Assembly (NCBI RefSeq): GCF_012275445.1
Contig: NZ_JAAZQK010000008.1
Span: forward strand, 1-64,000
Direction of reading: 5' to 3'
Source of the DNA: Rhizobacter sp. SG703
GTDB lineage: Bacteria; Pseudomonadota; Gammaproteobacteria; Burkholderiales; Burkholderiaceae_C
DNA length: 64,000 nt
Part shown: positions 25,129 through 35,158 of the stretch, in pieces
Position numbering within the stretch: the first letter of the stretch is position 1
Layout: each line of letters starts with the position of its first letter
Notes under the pieces: model-generated
Told to the model about the DNA's origin: nothing
The model's database searches: none
Seen by the model: the letters and a program-made list of their open reading frames with translations, nothing else
Program-made: the position numbers and the translations under genes

Positions 25129-25850
25129 AAGGCCCGAGGGCGGTTCAAGGCGTCGAGTTGATCGGGCGTGCCGACGTTCTCCCACGCACCGCGCCACACC
25201 TCGGCGCTGATGCGCCGCTCGCGCATGCCGGCGAACAGCAGCGGGCCGAGGGCGGCCTTGCTGCCCGGCGCGATGCCGGCACACAGCGACGCGCGGCACA
25301 GCGCGAGGTTCGCGTAGGTCCAGCGCACGCCGTCGGGCCCCGCTGAATCGGCCAGCCCGAAGCCGTCCGAATCGAGGCCGAAATCGCCCTTCGCGTGGAA
25401 CGCCGGGTTCGGCACCAGCCACAGGTGCGCAAGCAACTCGCCGGCCGCGAAGCGCTCGCCCTGCGCCGCGTCGAAGCGGAAGCCCGGCGCATGGATGTCG
25501 CCCGACACCACCCAGAAGCAGTCGTCCGGCCCGTCGACCAGCAGCGGCAGCGCCTTCGCGATGCCGCCGGCCGTCTCGAGCGCGCCGCCGTGGTCGCGGC
25601 CTTCCATCGAATAGCGGATGCGCAGCCCCCAGCGGCTGCCGTCGCCGAGCGCGGCCGGGATCAGGTCTTCCAGCCATGCGGTGTTGACGACCACGTCGCG
25701 CACGCCGTCGCGCGCCAGCGCTTCCAGGTGCCATTCGATCAGCGGCTTGCCGTGCACCGCCAGCAGCGGCTTCGGCAGCGCATCGGTCAGCGGCCGCATG
25801 CGTTCGCCGCGGCCGGCGGCGAGGATCATGGCTTTCATGCCTGGTTTCAT
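25125..25850 (-). CDS. sugar nucleotidyltransferase (MurU-like)
   Basis: A 241-residue nucleotidyltransferase that activates a sugar 1-phosphate with UTP or another NTP. The pyrophosphorylase signature MILAAGRGERMRPLTDALPK is at the N-terminus, with PKPLLAVHGKPLIEWHL following and the metal-binding Asp in VVSGDIHAPG. Gene length and sequence are like MurU (N-acetylmuramate 1-phosphate uridylyltransferase, peptidoglycan recycling), although the usual AmgK kinase gene is not next to it here. The ATG overlaps the stop of the speD-like gene (ATGA). It converges on a glycosyltransferase gene, sharing the CTAG stop. Confidence 0.85.
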   Translation of the reverse strand: MKPGMKAMILAAGRGERMRPLTDALPKPLLAVHGKPLIEWHLEALARDGVRDVVVNTAWLEDLIPAALGDGSRWGLRIRYSMEGRDHGGALETAGGIAKALPLLVDGPDDCFWVVSGDIHAPGFRFDAAQGERFAAGELLAHLWLVPNPAFHAKGDFGLDSDGFGLADSAGPDGVRWTYANLALCRASLCAGIAPGSKAALGPLLFAGMRERRISAEVWRGAWENVGTPDQLDALNRPRAF

Positions 25851-26209
25851 TCGGTCCCTCGCAGCAGCGATTGGCGTTGCACCCGGGCCGGCTCGAACAC
25901 GCCGAGCAGCGCGTCGAGCAGCGCCTGCGCCCGGGCCGAGTTGTCGGTGCCGAGGTTGCAGACGTAGACGTCCAGCGTCACCGCGTCCAGCTCGGGCCAG
26001 GTGTGCACCGCGAGGTGCGATTCGGCCAGCAGCACGACGCCGGTCACGCCGCCCGGTGCCGGGAAGCGGTGGAACAGCTCGCCGACCGGCTGCAGCGCCG
26101 CCGCCGCGACGGCCGCGAGGCAGCGCCGGCGCAGCGCGTCGGGGTCGGTCATTGCGGGGTTGCCGGTGGCGCAGCCGCGCAGGTCGGCGGTGAGGTGCAG
26201 GCCTTGCAT
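25847..26209 (-). CDS. speD: S-adenosylmethionine decarboxylase proenzyme, SpeD type
   Basis: A 120-residue small AdoMetDC. Glu63-Ser64-His65 ([14 protein letters not shown]) is the self-cleavage site: Ser64 becomes the pyruvoyl cofactor, with His69 and Cys84 (VYVCNLG) in the usual places. It decarboxylates S-adenosylmethionine to give the aminopropyl donor for spermidine. No spermidine synthase gene is nearby; instead the gene overlaps a sugar nucleotidyltransferase gene. It is divergent from transketolase, 68 bp away. Confidence 0.9.
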   Translation of the reverse strand: MQGLHLTADLRGCATGNPAMTDPDALRRRCLAAVAAAALQPVGELFHRFPAPGGVTGVVLLAESHLAVHTWPELDAVTLDVYVCNLGTDNSARAQALLDALLGVFEPARVQRQSLLRGTE

Positions 26210-26231
26210 CGGCGGGATTATCGGCGGCGCC

Positions 26232-26237
26232 TAAAAT
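26232..26237 (+). promoter_or_regulatory. -10 candidate (TAAAAT) for transketolase
   Basis: TAAAAT, one mismatch from consensus, stands out in GC-rich surroundings 41 bp before the tkt start codon. GCGCC on one side and GCGCC reversed on the other give it a small flanking inverted repeat. No well-spaced -35 was found. Confidence 0.4.
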
Positions 26238-26277
26238 GCGCCGCTTCCGCCCCACCCAACCCCAGGAGCCGCCCGGC

Positions 26278-28335
26278 ATGACTGCCCCCGCCCACGACAC
26301 CAACTTGATGGCGAACGCCATCCGCGCCCTGGCGATGGACGCCGTCCAGCAGGCCAATTCAGGTCATCCGGGCGCCCCGATGGGCATGGCCGACATGGCG
26401 GTCGCACTGTGGGGCCGGCACCTGCGCCACAACCCGGCCAACCCGCACTGGGCCAACCGCGACCGCTTCGTGCTGAGCAACGGCCACGCGTCGATGATCC
26501 TGTACGCGCTGCTGCACCTGACCGGCTACGACCTGCCGATGAGCGAGCTGCGCAACTTCCGCCAGCTGCACAGCAAGACCCCCGGCCACCCCGAAGTCGG
26601 CTACACGCCAGGCGTCGAGACCACCACCGGCCCGCTCGGCCAGGGCGTCACCAATGCCGTCGGCATGGCGCTGGCCGAGAAGCTGCTGGCCCATGAATTC
26701 AACCGCGACGGCCACACGATCGTCGACCACCACACCTACGTGTTCCTCGGCGACGGCTGCCTGATGGAAGGCATCAGCCACGAAGCCGCCGCGCTGGCCG
26801 GCGCCTGGCGCCTGAACAAGCTGATCGCGCTGTACGACGACAACGGCATCTCGATCGACGGCAAGGTCGCGCCGTGGTTCATCGACGACACGCCGAAGCG
26901 CTTCGAAGCCTACGGCTGGAACGTGATCGCCGCGGTCGACGGGCAGGACGCGGATGCCGTCGATGCCGCGATCACCGCCGCCAAGCAGGCCGACAAGCCG
27001 ACGCTGATCTGCTGCAAGACGACCATCGGCAAGGGCTCGCCGAACCGCGGCGGCACCTCGAAGGCGCACGGCGAGGCGCTGGGCGCCGACGAGATCAAGC
27101 TGACCCGCGAAGCCCTCGGCTGGACGTATGAGCCGTTCGTGATCCCCGAGCAGGCCTACGAAGAATGGGACAGCCGCGCCGACGGCCTGACCGCCGAGAC
27201 GCAGTGGGTCGACGCGTTCGAGGCCTATTCGAAGGCGTTCCCGGAACTGGCGGTCGAGTTCATCCGCCGCACCGCGCACGAGCTGCCGAAGAACTTCGCG
27301 CAGACGGTGCTCGACACCGCGATCGCCGCGAATGCCAAGGCCGAGAACGTCGCGAGCCGCAAGGCGAGCCAGATCGCGCTCGAATCGTTCACGAAGGCGC
27401 TGCCCGAGCTGCTCGGCGGCAGCGCCGACCTGACCGGCTCGAACCTGACCAACACCAGCAGCACGCCGCCGCTGCGCTTCGAGGCCGACGGTTCGTCGAA
27501 CGGCGGGCGCCACATCAACTACGGCGTGCGCGAGTTCGGCATGGCCGCGATCATGAACGGCATCGCGCTGCACGGCGGCTTCATCCCGTACGGCGGCACC
27601 TTCCTGACCTTCAGCGACTACAGCCGCAATGCGATCCGCATGGCCGCGCTGATGAAGATCCGCGTGATCCACGTGTTCACGCACGACAGCATCGGCCTCG
27701 GCGAAGACGGCCCGACGCACCAGTCGGTCGAGCATGCCGCGGCGCTGCGCCTGATCCCGGGGCTGGACGTCTGGCGTCCGGCCGACACCGCCGAAACCGC
27801 CGTGGCCTGGGCCAGCGCGATCGAGAACAGCAACCGCCCGAGCGCGCTGCTGCTGTCGCGCCAGAACCTGCCGTACGCACCGAAGGCCGAGTTCCAGGCC
27901 GGCCAGCCGCAGGCGGCGATCGACACGCTGGCCAAGGGCGGCTACGTGCTGGCCGAGCCGAGCGAGGTGGGCCTGAAGAAGAAGGCGCAGGCGGTGATCA
28001 TCGCCACCGGGTCCGAGGTGCAGCTCGCGCTGCATGCGCAGCAGCTGCTCGCGAAGCCCGAGAACGGCGCCATCGCGGTGCGCGTGGTCAGCATGCCCAG
28101 CACCTCGGTGTTCGATCGCCAGACCGCCGCCTACAAGACCAGCGTGCTGCCGCAGGGCGTGCCGCGCATCGCGGTCGAGATGGGCGTCAGCGACGGCTGG
28201 TGGAAGTACGGCGTCGCCGCGGTGGTCGGTATCGACACCTACGGCGAATCGGCGCCGGCGCCGGTGCTGTTCAAGCACTTCCACTTCACGCCCGAGAACG
28301 TGGCCGACACGGTGCGCGTCGTGCTGGGCCGCTGA
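26278..28335 (+). CDS. tkt: transketolase
   Basis: A 685-residue thiamine-diphosphate enzyme that moves two-carbon units between sugar phosphates in the pentose phosphate (and, where present, Calvin) cycle. The N-terminal TPP domain has [22 protein letters not shown] and the cofactor motif [18 protein letters not shown]...DDNGISIDG; the central domain has [19 protein letters not shown] and the transketolase signature around [18 protein letters not shown]. The ATG follows CCAGGAGCC; an upstream in-frame ATG has no such site. The stop overlaps the next ATG (TGATG), so it forms an operon with a secreted protein gene and gap lies 1 kb downstream. Confidence 0.96.
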   Translation: MTAPAHDTNLMANAIRALAMDAVQQANSGHPGAPMGMADMAVALWGRHLRHNPANPHWANRDRFVLSNGHASMILYALLHLTGYDLPMSELRNFRQLHSKTPGHPEVGYTPGVETTTGPLGQGVTNAVGMALAEKLLAHEFNRDGHTIVDHHTYVFLGDGCLMEGISHEAAALAGAWRLNKLIALYDDNGISIDGKVAPWFIDDTPKRFEAYGWNVIAAVDGQDADAVDAAITAAKQADKPTLICCKTTIGKGSPNRGGTSKAHGEALGADEIKLTREALGWTYEPFVIPEQAYEEWDSRADGLTAETQWVDAFEAYSKAFPELAVEFIRRTAHELPKNFAQTVLDTAIAANAKAENVASRKASQIALESFTKALPELLGGSADLTGSNLTNTSSTPPLRFEADGSSNGGRHINYGVREFGMAAIMNGIALHGGFIPYGGTFLTFSDYSRNAIRMAALMKIRVIHVFTHDSIGLGEDGPTHQSVEHAAALRLIPGLDVWRPADTAETAVAWASAIENSNRPSALLLSRQNLPYAPKAEFQAGQPQAAIDTLAKGGYVLAEPSEVGLKKKAQAVIIATGSEVQLALHAQQLLAKPENGAIAVRVVSMPSTSVFDRQTAAYKTSVLPQGVPRIAVEMGVSDGWWKYGVAAVVGIDTYGESAPAPVLFKHFHFTPENVADTVRVVLGR

Positions 28336-29336
28336 TGGAGCGTGCGCTGGCCGGGGTGCTGCTGAGCCTGTCGGCGGCCTGGTCGGCGCAGGCCGCCAGC
28401 GGCCCGCCTGCGGACGGCATGGAGGTCCTGGAGCCGGCGGAGTTCGCCTGCCTGACACCGGCCGCGGCGGATCGCAAGCCGATCGAGTACCCGGAAGCCG
28501 CACGGCGTGCCGGGCTGTCGGGCCTGGTGCGGGTCAGGCTGGTGTTCCAGCACCCGCAGAAGCCGCCGCGGGTCAGTTTCATCGCCTACGCCGACGTTCG
28601 CGAGTTCAACGACCTGGTCGAAGACTACGTCTCGGCCTACCGGCTGCCATGCCTGCGCGAAGACGCGGATCCAGTGACGGCCACCCAGGAGTTCGCGTTC
28701 AGGCCGGACGACGGGCGGCCGGTGGCATGGCGTCACCTGCGCGGGGAAGACGTCGACCTGCAATCCGAGGCCTGCCGGCCACGCTACCCCGCGAAGCCGC
28801 CGGAGTTTCCGCGCGCGGCCATGGACCGGGGCGCCGTGTTCGCGGTCCTGCTGGTCAGGACGACGTTCCACGGGCCGACCCGGCCGCCGGAGGTGGAGGT
28901 GGTCCACCAGGTGGGCGCGCCCCCGTTCGAGAAGGCCGTCACCCGGTGGGCCTCGCAGGTGAGGCTGCCATGCCTGCGGGAGGACCAGACCCTCAGCACC
29001 GTGCAGAGGGTTTCGTTCGAGCTCGACAGCCCGGGGCAGATCGTCCTCAAAGACCTCAGCCTGCAGCAGCTCGTGCCGGCCATCGACAAGCTCGACGAGC
29101 AGCACGTCCATTTCGACTTCAATGCGATGGGGTGCCCGTTCGACGTTCGCCTGCGCCTGTTCCGGCCCATCCTGAAGAACTCGGTCGGCGAAGTCGGGGC
29201 CGCCGATCCGCGCCGCGACGCGTTCCTCGACTGGCTGAGCGGCATCTCGCTCAAGCTGTCGCCCAAGGACTTCAACCACGTGCTGGGCTCGTCGATGACG
29301 GTGTCGGTGCCTTGTACCCAGCTTGATCTCCGCTGA
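28335..29336 (+). CDS. secreted protein with two TonB-C-like modules, unknown function
   Basis: A 333-residue protein with a signal peptide ([20 protein letters not shown]). Residues about 50-120 resemble the TonB C-terminal fold: PIEYPEAARRAGLSGLVRVR followed by beta strands and LPCLRED. A second, weaker copy starts at RPRYPAKPPEFPRAAM and again ends with LPCLRED, so the protein looks like an internal duplication, each half having paired cysteines. It is coupled to tkt by a TGATG overlap and precedes gap by 63 bp, an unusual place for a periplasmic protein. No function can be assigned; a role in the envelope is likely. Confidence 0.7.
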   Translation: MERALAGVLLSLSAAWSAQAASGPPADGMEVLEPAEFACLTPAAADRKPIEYPEAARRAGLSGLVRVRLVFQHPQKPPRVSFIAYADVREFNDLVEDYVSAYRLPCLREDADPVTATQEFAFRPDDGRPVAWRHLRGEDVDLQSEACRPRYPAKPPEFPRAAMDRGAVFAVLLVRTTFHGPTRPPEVEVVHQVGAPPFEKAVTRWASQVRLPCLREDQTLSTVQRVSFELDSPGQIVLKDLSLQQLVPAIDKLDEQHVHFDFNAMGCPFDVRLRLFRPILKNSVGEVGAADPRRDAFLDWLSGISLKLSPKDFNHVLGSSMTVSVPCTQLDLR

Positions 29337-29384
29337 ATTCCCCGAACGGCGACAATGGCCCCCTCGATTTTTTGCAAGCGCTAA

Positions 29385-30398
<1,014 letters not shown>

Positions 30399-30414
30399 GC
30401 CGAAGCGCGCCTCG

Positions 30415-31068
30415 GTGCGAGTGACCCTTCACGCGCTGGTCCTGGCGTGCGGCATGGCCGCCAAGGCAGGCGCGTCGGCCGCGCAGGCGGCCGACGAATC
30501 GGGCTGGTGCCCGCCCGCGGGCCCCACCTTGTCCGGCGAGGTGGCGGCCGACAACGGCCTGCTGCTGCGTCCGGGCTGGGTGACGCTGCAGATGCACGTG
30601 CGGCCCGGCGCCGTGCCGGTCACCGATGTCCGGGTCGTCAGCGAGGCGGGTGGGCCGGGGCATGCGCGCCTGTGGATGCCCCTCGTGCGGCAGTGGACCG
30701 GCTGTGCCGCCAACCAGCGCGACACGTTGTTCCGGATCCGGCTGACGTTCGGCCTCAAGGGCGCCTACCAGCTGCCCGACCAGGAAGCCTTTGGCCTCTA
30801 CGCCTTCCAGGCAGCGCCGGCGGCACCGACCTTGCCGGCGGGCGACTGGGGCACCGGCATCTGCCCGATCAGGGCGATGCTCGTGTTGCGGCAGCCGCAA
30901 GCACCCAATGCCATCGTCAGTTTCGACGGCGCGGGTGGCGAGCCGCTGAAGGACTGGCTGCGTGCGCTGGTGCCGCAACGCGACTACATGCTGCCTGCCG
31001 CCGAGGGCAATCGCATCGAATTCGATTGCAAGATCGACAACGGACAGATCGTCTTCTACGAACGCTGA
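30415..31068 (+). CDS. secreted cysteine-containing protein, unknown function
   Basis: A 217-residue protein with a signal peptide (VTLHALVLACGMAAKAGASA, then AQA). Four cysteines after the signal (WCPPAG, TGCAANQ, GICPIRAM, EFDCKID) suggest two disulfides in the periplasm. The pattern WTGCAANQRDTLFRIRLTF echoes LPCLRED...QRVSFEL of the secreted protein upstream of gap, so the two may be distant relatives; this is only a visual resemblance. The start is GTG at 30415 or a second GTG two codons on. It follows gap by 16 bp on the same strand and is probably co-transcribed. Confidence 0.6.
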   Translation: MRVTLHALVLACGMAAKAGASAAQAADESGWCPPAGPTLSGEVAADNGLLLRPGWVTLQMHVRPGAVPVTDVRVVSEAGGPGHARLWMPLVRQWTGCAANQRDTLFRIRLTFGLKGAYQLPDQEAFGLYAFQAAPAAPTLPAGDWGTGICPIRAMLVLRQPQAPNAIVSFDGAGGEPLKDWLRALVPQRDYMLPAAEGNRIEFDCKIDNGQIVFYER

Positions 31069-31217
31069 CCCCGCGAAGGGCCCGGATCCGTCGGGAATTC
31101 ACGGCAGTTGAAACGCAATTGTCGCCAAGCGTGTCGGCCGATGTCTGCGCCGCCCCGGAACGGCCGGCCCGTGCCTACACTGGCCGCTCCGGGCCGCGAG
31201 CCCCTTCAGGTTGTCCC

Positions 31218-33191
31218 ATGAAGCGACTCATTTCGTGCTGCATCGCCTCGCTGCTGGCCGCGGCACTCGCGCCTGTTGCATCGGCGGCCGAACAGGCGCC
31301 CACCCCGCGCAAGATCCCCGCCGAAATGCAGGCGCGGGTCATCGTCAAGTTCAAGGCCGATTCGAGTGCGATGCGTGCGCTGTCGGCCGCCAGCGGCAGC
31401 AGCGCGCAGGCCGCGCCGCAGCAGGCGCAGACACTGTCGCAGCGGCTCGGCCTGGCGCTCACCGACGGCCACGCGCTGACGGCGCGCAGCCAGGTCGTGA
31501 AGGCCAGCGGGCTCAGCTCGGCCGAGCTGGCGGCGCGCCTGTCGGCGTTGTCCGATGTCGAATACGCCGTGCCGGACGGCCGCCGCCGCGCGTTCGCCGC
31601 GCCGGACGACCCGCTGTACGCCGGCGGCCCGAGCGTGTCGCCGACCGTCGGCCAGTGGTACCTGCGCGCGTCGACCGCCAGCGTGGTCTCGGCCATCAAC
31701 GCCGAGACGGCCTGGGGCATCACCACCGGCAGCAGCAGCGTCGTCGTCGCGGTGCTCGACACCGGCATCCGGCCCGACCATCCGGAACTCGTCAACAAGC
31801 TGCTGCCCGGCTACGACTTCGTCAGCGACGCCGCCACCGCGAACGATGGCAACGGCCGCGACAGCGACCCGAGCGATCCCGGCGACTGGATCACGTCGGC
31901 CGAGGACGCGAGCGGCACCTTCGCCGGTTGCGGCGCCGAAGGCAGCAGCTGGCACGGCACGCAGACGGCCGGGCTGGTCGGCGCGTCGACCAACAACGGC
32001 AGCGGCATGGCCAGCATCGGGCGCGACGTGAAGGTGCTGCCGGTGCGCGTGCTCGGCAAGTGCGGCGGCGACGACAGCGACATCATCGCGGCGATGCGCT
32101 GGGCGGCCGGCTTCACGGTGTCCGGCGTCACGAAGAATGCCAACCCGGCCAAGGTGCTGAGCCTGAGCCTCGGCGGGGAGGGCACCTGCTCTCAGGCCTA
32201 CAAGGATGCGATGACCGAGCTGACCGCCGCCGGCGTCGTCGTCGTCGCGGCGGCCGGCAACGACGGCCTCGCAGTCAACGTGCCGGCCAACTGCCCCGGC
32301 GTGGTCGGCGTGGCCGGCGTGCGCCACAGCGGCACCAAGGTCGGCTTCTCGAGCCTCGGGCCCGAACTCACGATCGCTGCACCCGCCGGCAACTGCGTCA
32401 ACACGAGCGGCGCCTGCCTGTACCCGATCCTGACGACCACCAACACCGGCAGCACCACGCCGCTCGCCAGCGCCTACACCGACAGCGCCAATCCGTCGCT
32501 GGGCACCAGCTTCTCGACGCCGCTGGTGGCCGGCACGCTGGGGCTGATGTTCTCGGCCAACCCGAGCCTGACACCGGCCCAGGCGATCGGCGTGCTGAAG
32601 AGCACCGCGCGCGCGTTCCCGAGCACCGGGGCGGGCGCCGGCGTGGCGGCCTGCAAGGCGCCGTCGGCGACCGCGCAGAGCGCCGAGTGCTACTGCACGA
32701 CGACCACCTGCGGCGCCGGCCTGCTGGACGCCGGTGCGGCGGTGACCGCCGTCGCACAGGTGGTGGCGCGCATCGATGCCGGCTCGTCCCGCACGACGGC
32801 TGGCTCGTCGATCACGTTGGACGGCAGCGGCTCGTCGGCACCCGCCGGCCATGCGATCACCGGCTACCAGTGGACGCTGACCGCCGGCAGCGGCATCGCC
32901 AGCTTCACCAGCGCGACCAACGCAGCCACCGCGACGGTCGCGACGACGGCGACCGGCAGCTTCACCGCGAGCCTGACCGTCACCGACGACACCGCGGCGC
33001 AGGCCACCACCACCGCGTCGGTCGCGGTGAGTGCCGTCTCGACGCCAAGGTTGCCCCCCGCGCCGCCCGCCGCGACCAGCAGCGACGGCGGCGGTGGTGC
33101 GCTCGGCTGGCCGTGGCTGGCCGGGCTGCTGGCGGCGGTGCTGGCACTGCAGCGGGCGTCGCGCGTGCGGCACCGCGTCATGCGCCGCTAG
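31218..33191 (+). CDS. secreted S8 serine peptidase (subtilase) with PKD-like domain and GlyGly-CTERM-like tail
   Basis: A 657-residue exported protease. Order: signal peptide (1-24, ending ASA); an inhibitor-like propeptide (about 40-120; ARVIVKFKADS...LSDVEYAVPDGR); the S8 domain with Asp181 (VAVLDTGIRPDHP), His246 (SWHGTQTAG) and Ser431 (GTSFSTPLVAG); a PKD/Ig-like beta domain (about 540-615; TLDGSGSSAPAGHAITGYQW); and a tail at 621-657 with DGGGGALGW, one hydrophobic helix and a basic end. That tail fits the GlyGly-CTERM signal, cut by a rhombosortase and typical of type II secretion substrates. A related subtilase gene follows 61 bp downstream. Confidence 0.92.
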   Translation: MKRLISCCIASLLAAALAPVASAAEQAPTPRKIPAEMQARVIVKFKADSSAMRALSAASGSSAQAAPQQAQTLSQRLGLALTDGHALTARSQVVKASGLSSAELAARLSALSDVEYAVPDGRRRAFAAPDDPLYAGGPSVSPTVGQWYLRASTASVVSAINAETAWGITTGSSSVVVAVLDTGIRPDHPELVNKLLPGYDFVSDAATANDGNGRDSDPSDPGDWITSAEDASGTFAGCGAEGSSWHGTQTAGLVGASTNNGSGMASIGRDVKVLPVRVLGKCGGDDSDIIAAMRWAAGFTVSGVTKNANPAKVLSLSLGGEGTCSQAYKDAMTELTAAGVVVVAAAGNDGLAVNVPANCPGVVGVAGVRHSGTKVGFSSLGPELTIAAPAGNCVNTSGACLYPILTTTNTGSTTPLASAYTDSANPSLGTSFSTPLVAGTLGLMFSANPSLTPAQAIGVLKSTARAFPSTGAGAGVAACKAPSATAQSAECYCTTTTCGAGLLDAGAAVTAVAQVVARIDAGSSRTTAGSSITLDGSGSSAPAGHAITGYQWTLTAGSGIASFTSATNAATATVATTATGSFTASLTVTDDTAAQATTTASVAVSAVSTPRLPPAPPAATSSDGGGGALGWPWLAGLLAAVLALQRASRVRHRVMRR

Positions 33192-33252
33192 CCCTTGCAC
33201 ACAACTTGAAGCACGGCATTGGGGCATGATCTCCGCTCGACGGAGACATCCC

Positions 33253-35052
33253 ATGCGCCACTTTCTGACACTCCCTTGCACCCTCGCGGTGCTCGGGGCC
33301 CTGGCCGCCGGCCACGCCGAGGCCGCCTCGCCCCCGCCGGACCGTTCGGTGACCGCCACCTCGAAAGGGCCGCGCGCGCTCGGGCTGCTGGTCAAGCTGA
33401 AGGATGCGCCGTCGCACGAACAGGCCGCGGCACTCGGCACCACGAGGGCTGGCACCGAACGGCTGCAGGGCGTGATGCGCGCGTCGGGCCTCAACGCGTT
33501 GAAGATCTCGCCGAACGGGCGCGCGGCGCAGCGGGTCGATTTCGACCACGTGCTGTCAGCCGGCGAAGCGGCGGCGCTGGCCAGCCGGCTGCGCGCGCAG
33601 CCGGAGGTCGAATGGGTCGTCACCAACGATTTGGAGCGCCGACTGGCGCTGCCGAACGACCCGCGTTTCCCGAAGACCGCTGGCACGACCGGGCAATGGT
33701 GGCTGCAGCCGGTCGGCGGCTCGAACCTGAACGTTGCGGCCGACCGCATGCGCGGCGTGCCGGGGGTGCAGGGTGCGTGGGACACGACCACCGGCAACGC
33801 CGCGGTCACGATCGCGATCCTCGATTCGGGCGTCACGGTCCACCCCGACCTGTCGGCCGCGCGCTACTGGCCGGGCCGCGATTTCGTTTCTGAACTCGAC
33901 TACTCGAACGACGGCAACGGCTGGGACACCGACCCGAGCGACCCTGGCGACTGGGTCACGCAAGCCGACCTGAGCGACCCGGCCTTCGCCGGCTGCGGCG
34001 TCGAGGACAGCTCGTGGCACGGCACCACGACGGCCGGCATCGCGGCCGCGTCCAGCAACGACGGCGTCGGCGTGGCCGGCGTCAACTGGACCAGCCGCGT
34101 GCTGCCGGTGCGCATCTCCGGCAAGTGCGGCGCGACCGTCGGCGACATCGTCGACGGCATGCGCTGGGCGGCCGGCCTGTCGGTGCTGGACGCCAGCAAC
34201 AACACGATTCCCGTCAACCCGCATCCGGCCCGCGTGATCAACCTGAGCTTCGGCGGCAGCAGCGCCTGCAACGCCGCCTACCAGAGCGCGATCGACGACC
34301 TGGCCGCGGTGAAGACCGTGGTGGTTGCGCCGGCCGGCAACGAAAGCGGCGGCGTGACGCGGCCGGCCAACTGCAGTGGCGTGGTCGGCGTCGCCGCGGT
34401 GAACCGCGACGGCTTCAAGGCCAGCTATTCGAATTTCGGGCCGAGCATCCAGATCGCGACGGTCGGCGGCGATACCTCGCAGATCGGCGCGTGGGGCGCC
34501 ACGGTCAACGACGACGGGCTGCTGACGATCAGCAACAGCGGCTTCAGCACGCCCGGCACCGGCAGCTACGTCAACGTGTTCGGCACCAGCTTCTCGACGC
34601 CGCTGGTGTCCGGCGTGCTGAGCCTGATGGTCAGCGTCAACCCGAACCTGACGACCGCGCAGTTGATCGACGGGCTCAAGCGCAGCGCGCGGCCGCACGT
34701 CACGTCGCCGGTGGTCGGGGCGTGTGCGAATGCGAACCCGGGGCGCTGCATCTGCACGACGAGCACCTGCGGCGCCGGGCTGATGGATGCGGCACAGGCG
34801 CTGGTGTATGCGGCGAACCCGACCGGCTACACGCCGCCGAACTGGTCGTCGGTCGTGATCGACACGCCGGCGCTGCGAGCCGCGGCGGCCCAGGGCCAGG
34901 ACCTGCCGGCGAACGGGCAAAGCGATCCGGTGACCGATCCGCAGACGCCGCCGATCAACCCGCCGGGGGACGGTGGCGGGGCGCTCGGGTTCGGCTGGCT
35001 GGTGGGGCTGCTGGCGGCGGTGGTCGCGCTGCAGCGCCGCGCCAACGCCTAG
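33253..35052 (+). CDS. secreted S8 serine peptidase (subtilase) with GlyGly-CTERM-like tail
   Basis: A 599-residue paralogue of the preceding peptidase. Signal peptide (MRHFLTLPCTLAVLGALAAG, then HAEA), propeptide (about 40-125; LLVKLKDAPS...QPEVEWVVTND), then the S8 domain with Asp191 (IAILDSGVTVHPD), His256 (SWHGTTTAGIAAAS) and Ser446 (GTSFSTPLVSG). Shared segments with its neighbour include SNDGNG.DTDPSDPGDW and CGAGL.DA, pointing to tandem duplication, but it lacks the PKD-like domain. The end (571-599) is GDGGGALGFGWLVGLLAA..., another GlyGly-CTERM-like signal. A perfect 7-bp hairpin begins at the stop codon. Confidence 0.92.
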   Translation: MRHFLTLPCTLAVLGALAAGHAEAASPPPDRSVTATSKGPRALGLLVKLKDAPSHEQAAALGTTRAGTERLQGVMRASGLNALKISPNGRAAQRVDFDHVLSAGEAAALASRLRAQPEVEWVVTNDLERRLALPNDPRFPKTAGTTGQWWLQPVGGSNLNVAADRMRGVPGVQGAWDTTTGNAAVTIAILDSGVTVHPDLSAARYWPGRDFVSELDYSNDGNGWDTDPSDPGDWVTQADLSDPAFAGCGVEDSSWHGTTTAGIAAASSNDGVGVAGVNWTSRVLPVRISGKCGATVGDIVDGMRWAAGLSVLDASNNTIPVNPHPARVINLSFGGSSACNAAYQSAIDDLAAVKTVVVAPAGNESGGVTRPANCSGVVGVAAVNRDGFKASYSNFGPSIQIATVGGDTSQIGAWGATVNDDGLLTISNSGFSTPGTGSYVNVFGTSFSTPLVSGVLSLMVSVNPNLTTAQLIDGLKRSARPHVTSPVVGACANANPGRCICTTSTCGAGLMDAAQALVYAANPTGYTPPNWSSVVIDTPALRAAAAQGQDLPANGQSDPVTDPQTPPINPPGDGGGALGFGWLVGLLAAVVALQRRANA

Positions 35053-35070
35053 GGCCTGAATAACAGGCCC
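35052..35070 (+). terminator. hairpin at the end of the subtilase pair, possible terminator
   Basis: GGGCCTG and CAGGCCC pair perfectly around AATAA, starting at the last base of the stop codon. There is no T-run after it, so it may stabilise the mRNA end or act as a weak bidirectional terminator between convergent genes rather than a classical intrinsic terminator. Confidence 0.45.
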
Positions 35071-35158
35071 GGGGCCAGGGAAGGCCTGCAGAACCTGGTC
35101 CACGACGGCCGATTGCCCAGCGCAAACGGCATCGTCAGGGTTGCCGGATTCCGTGCTC

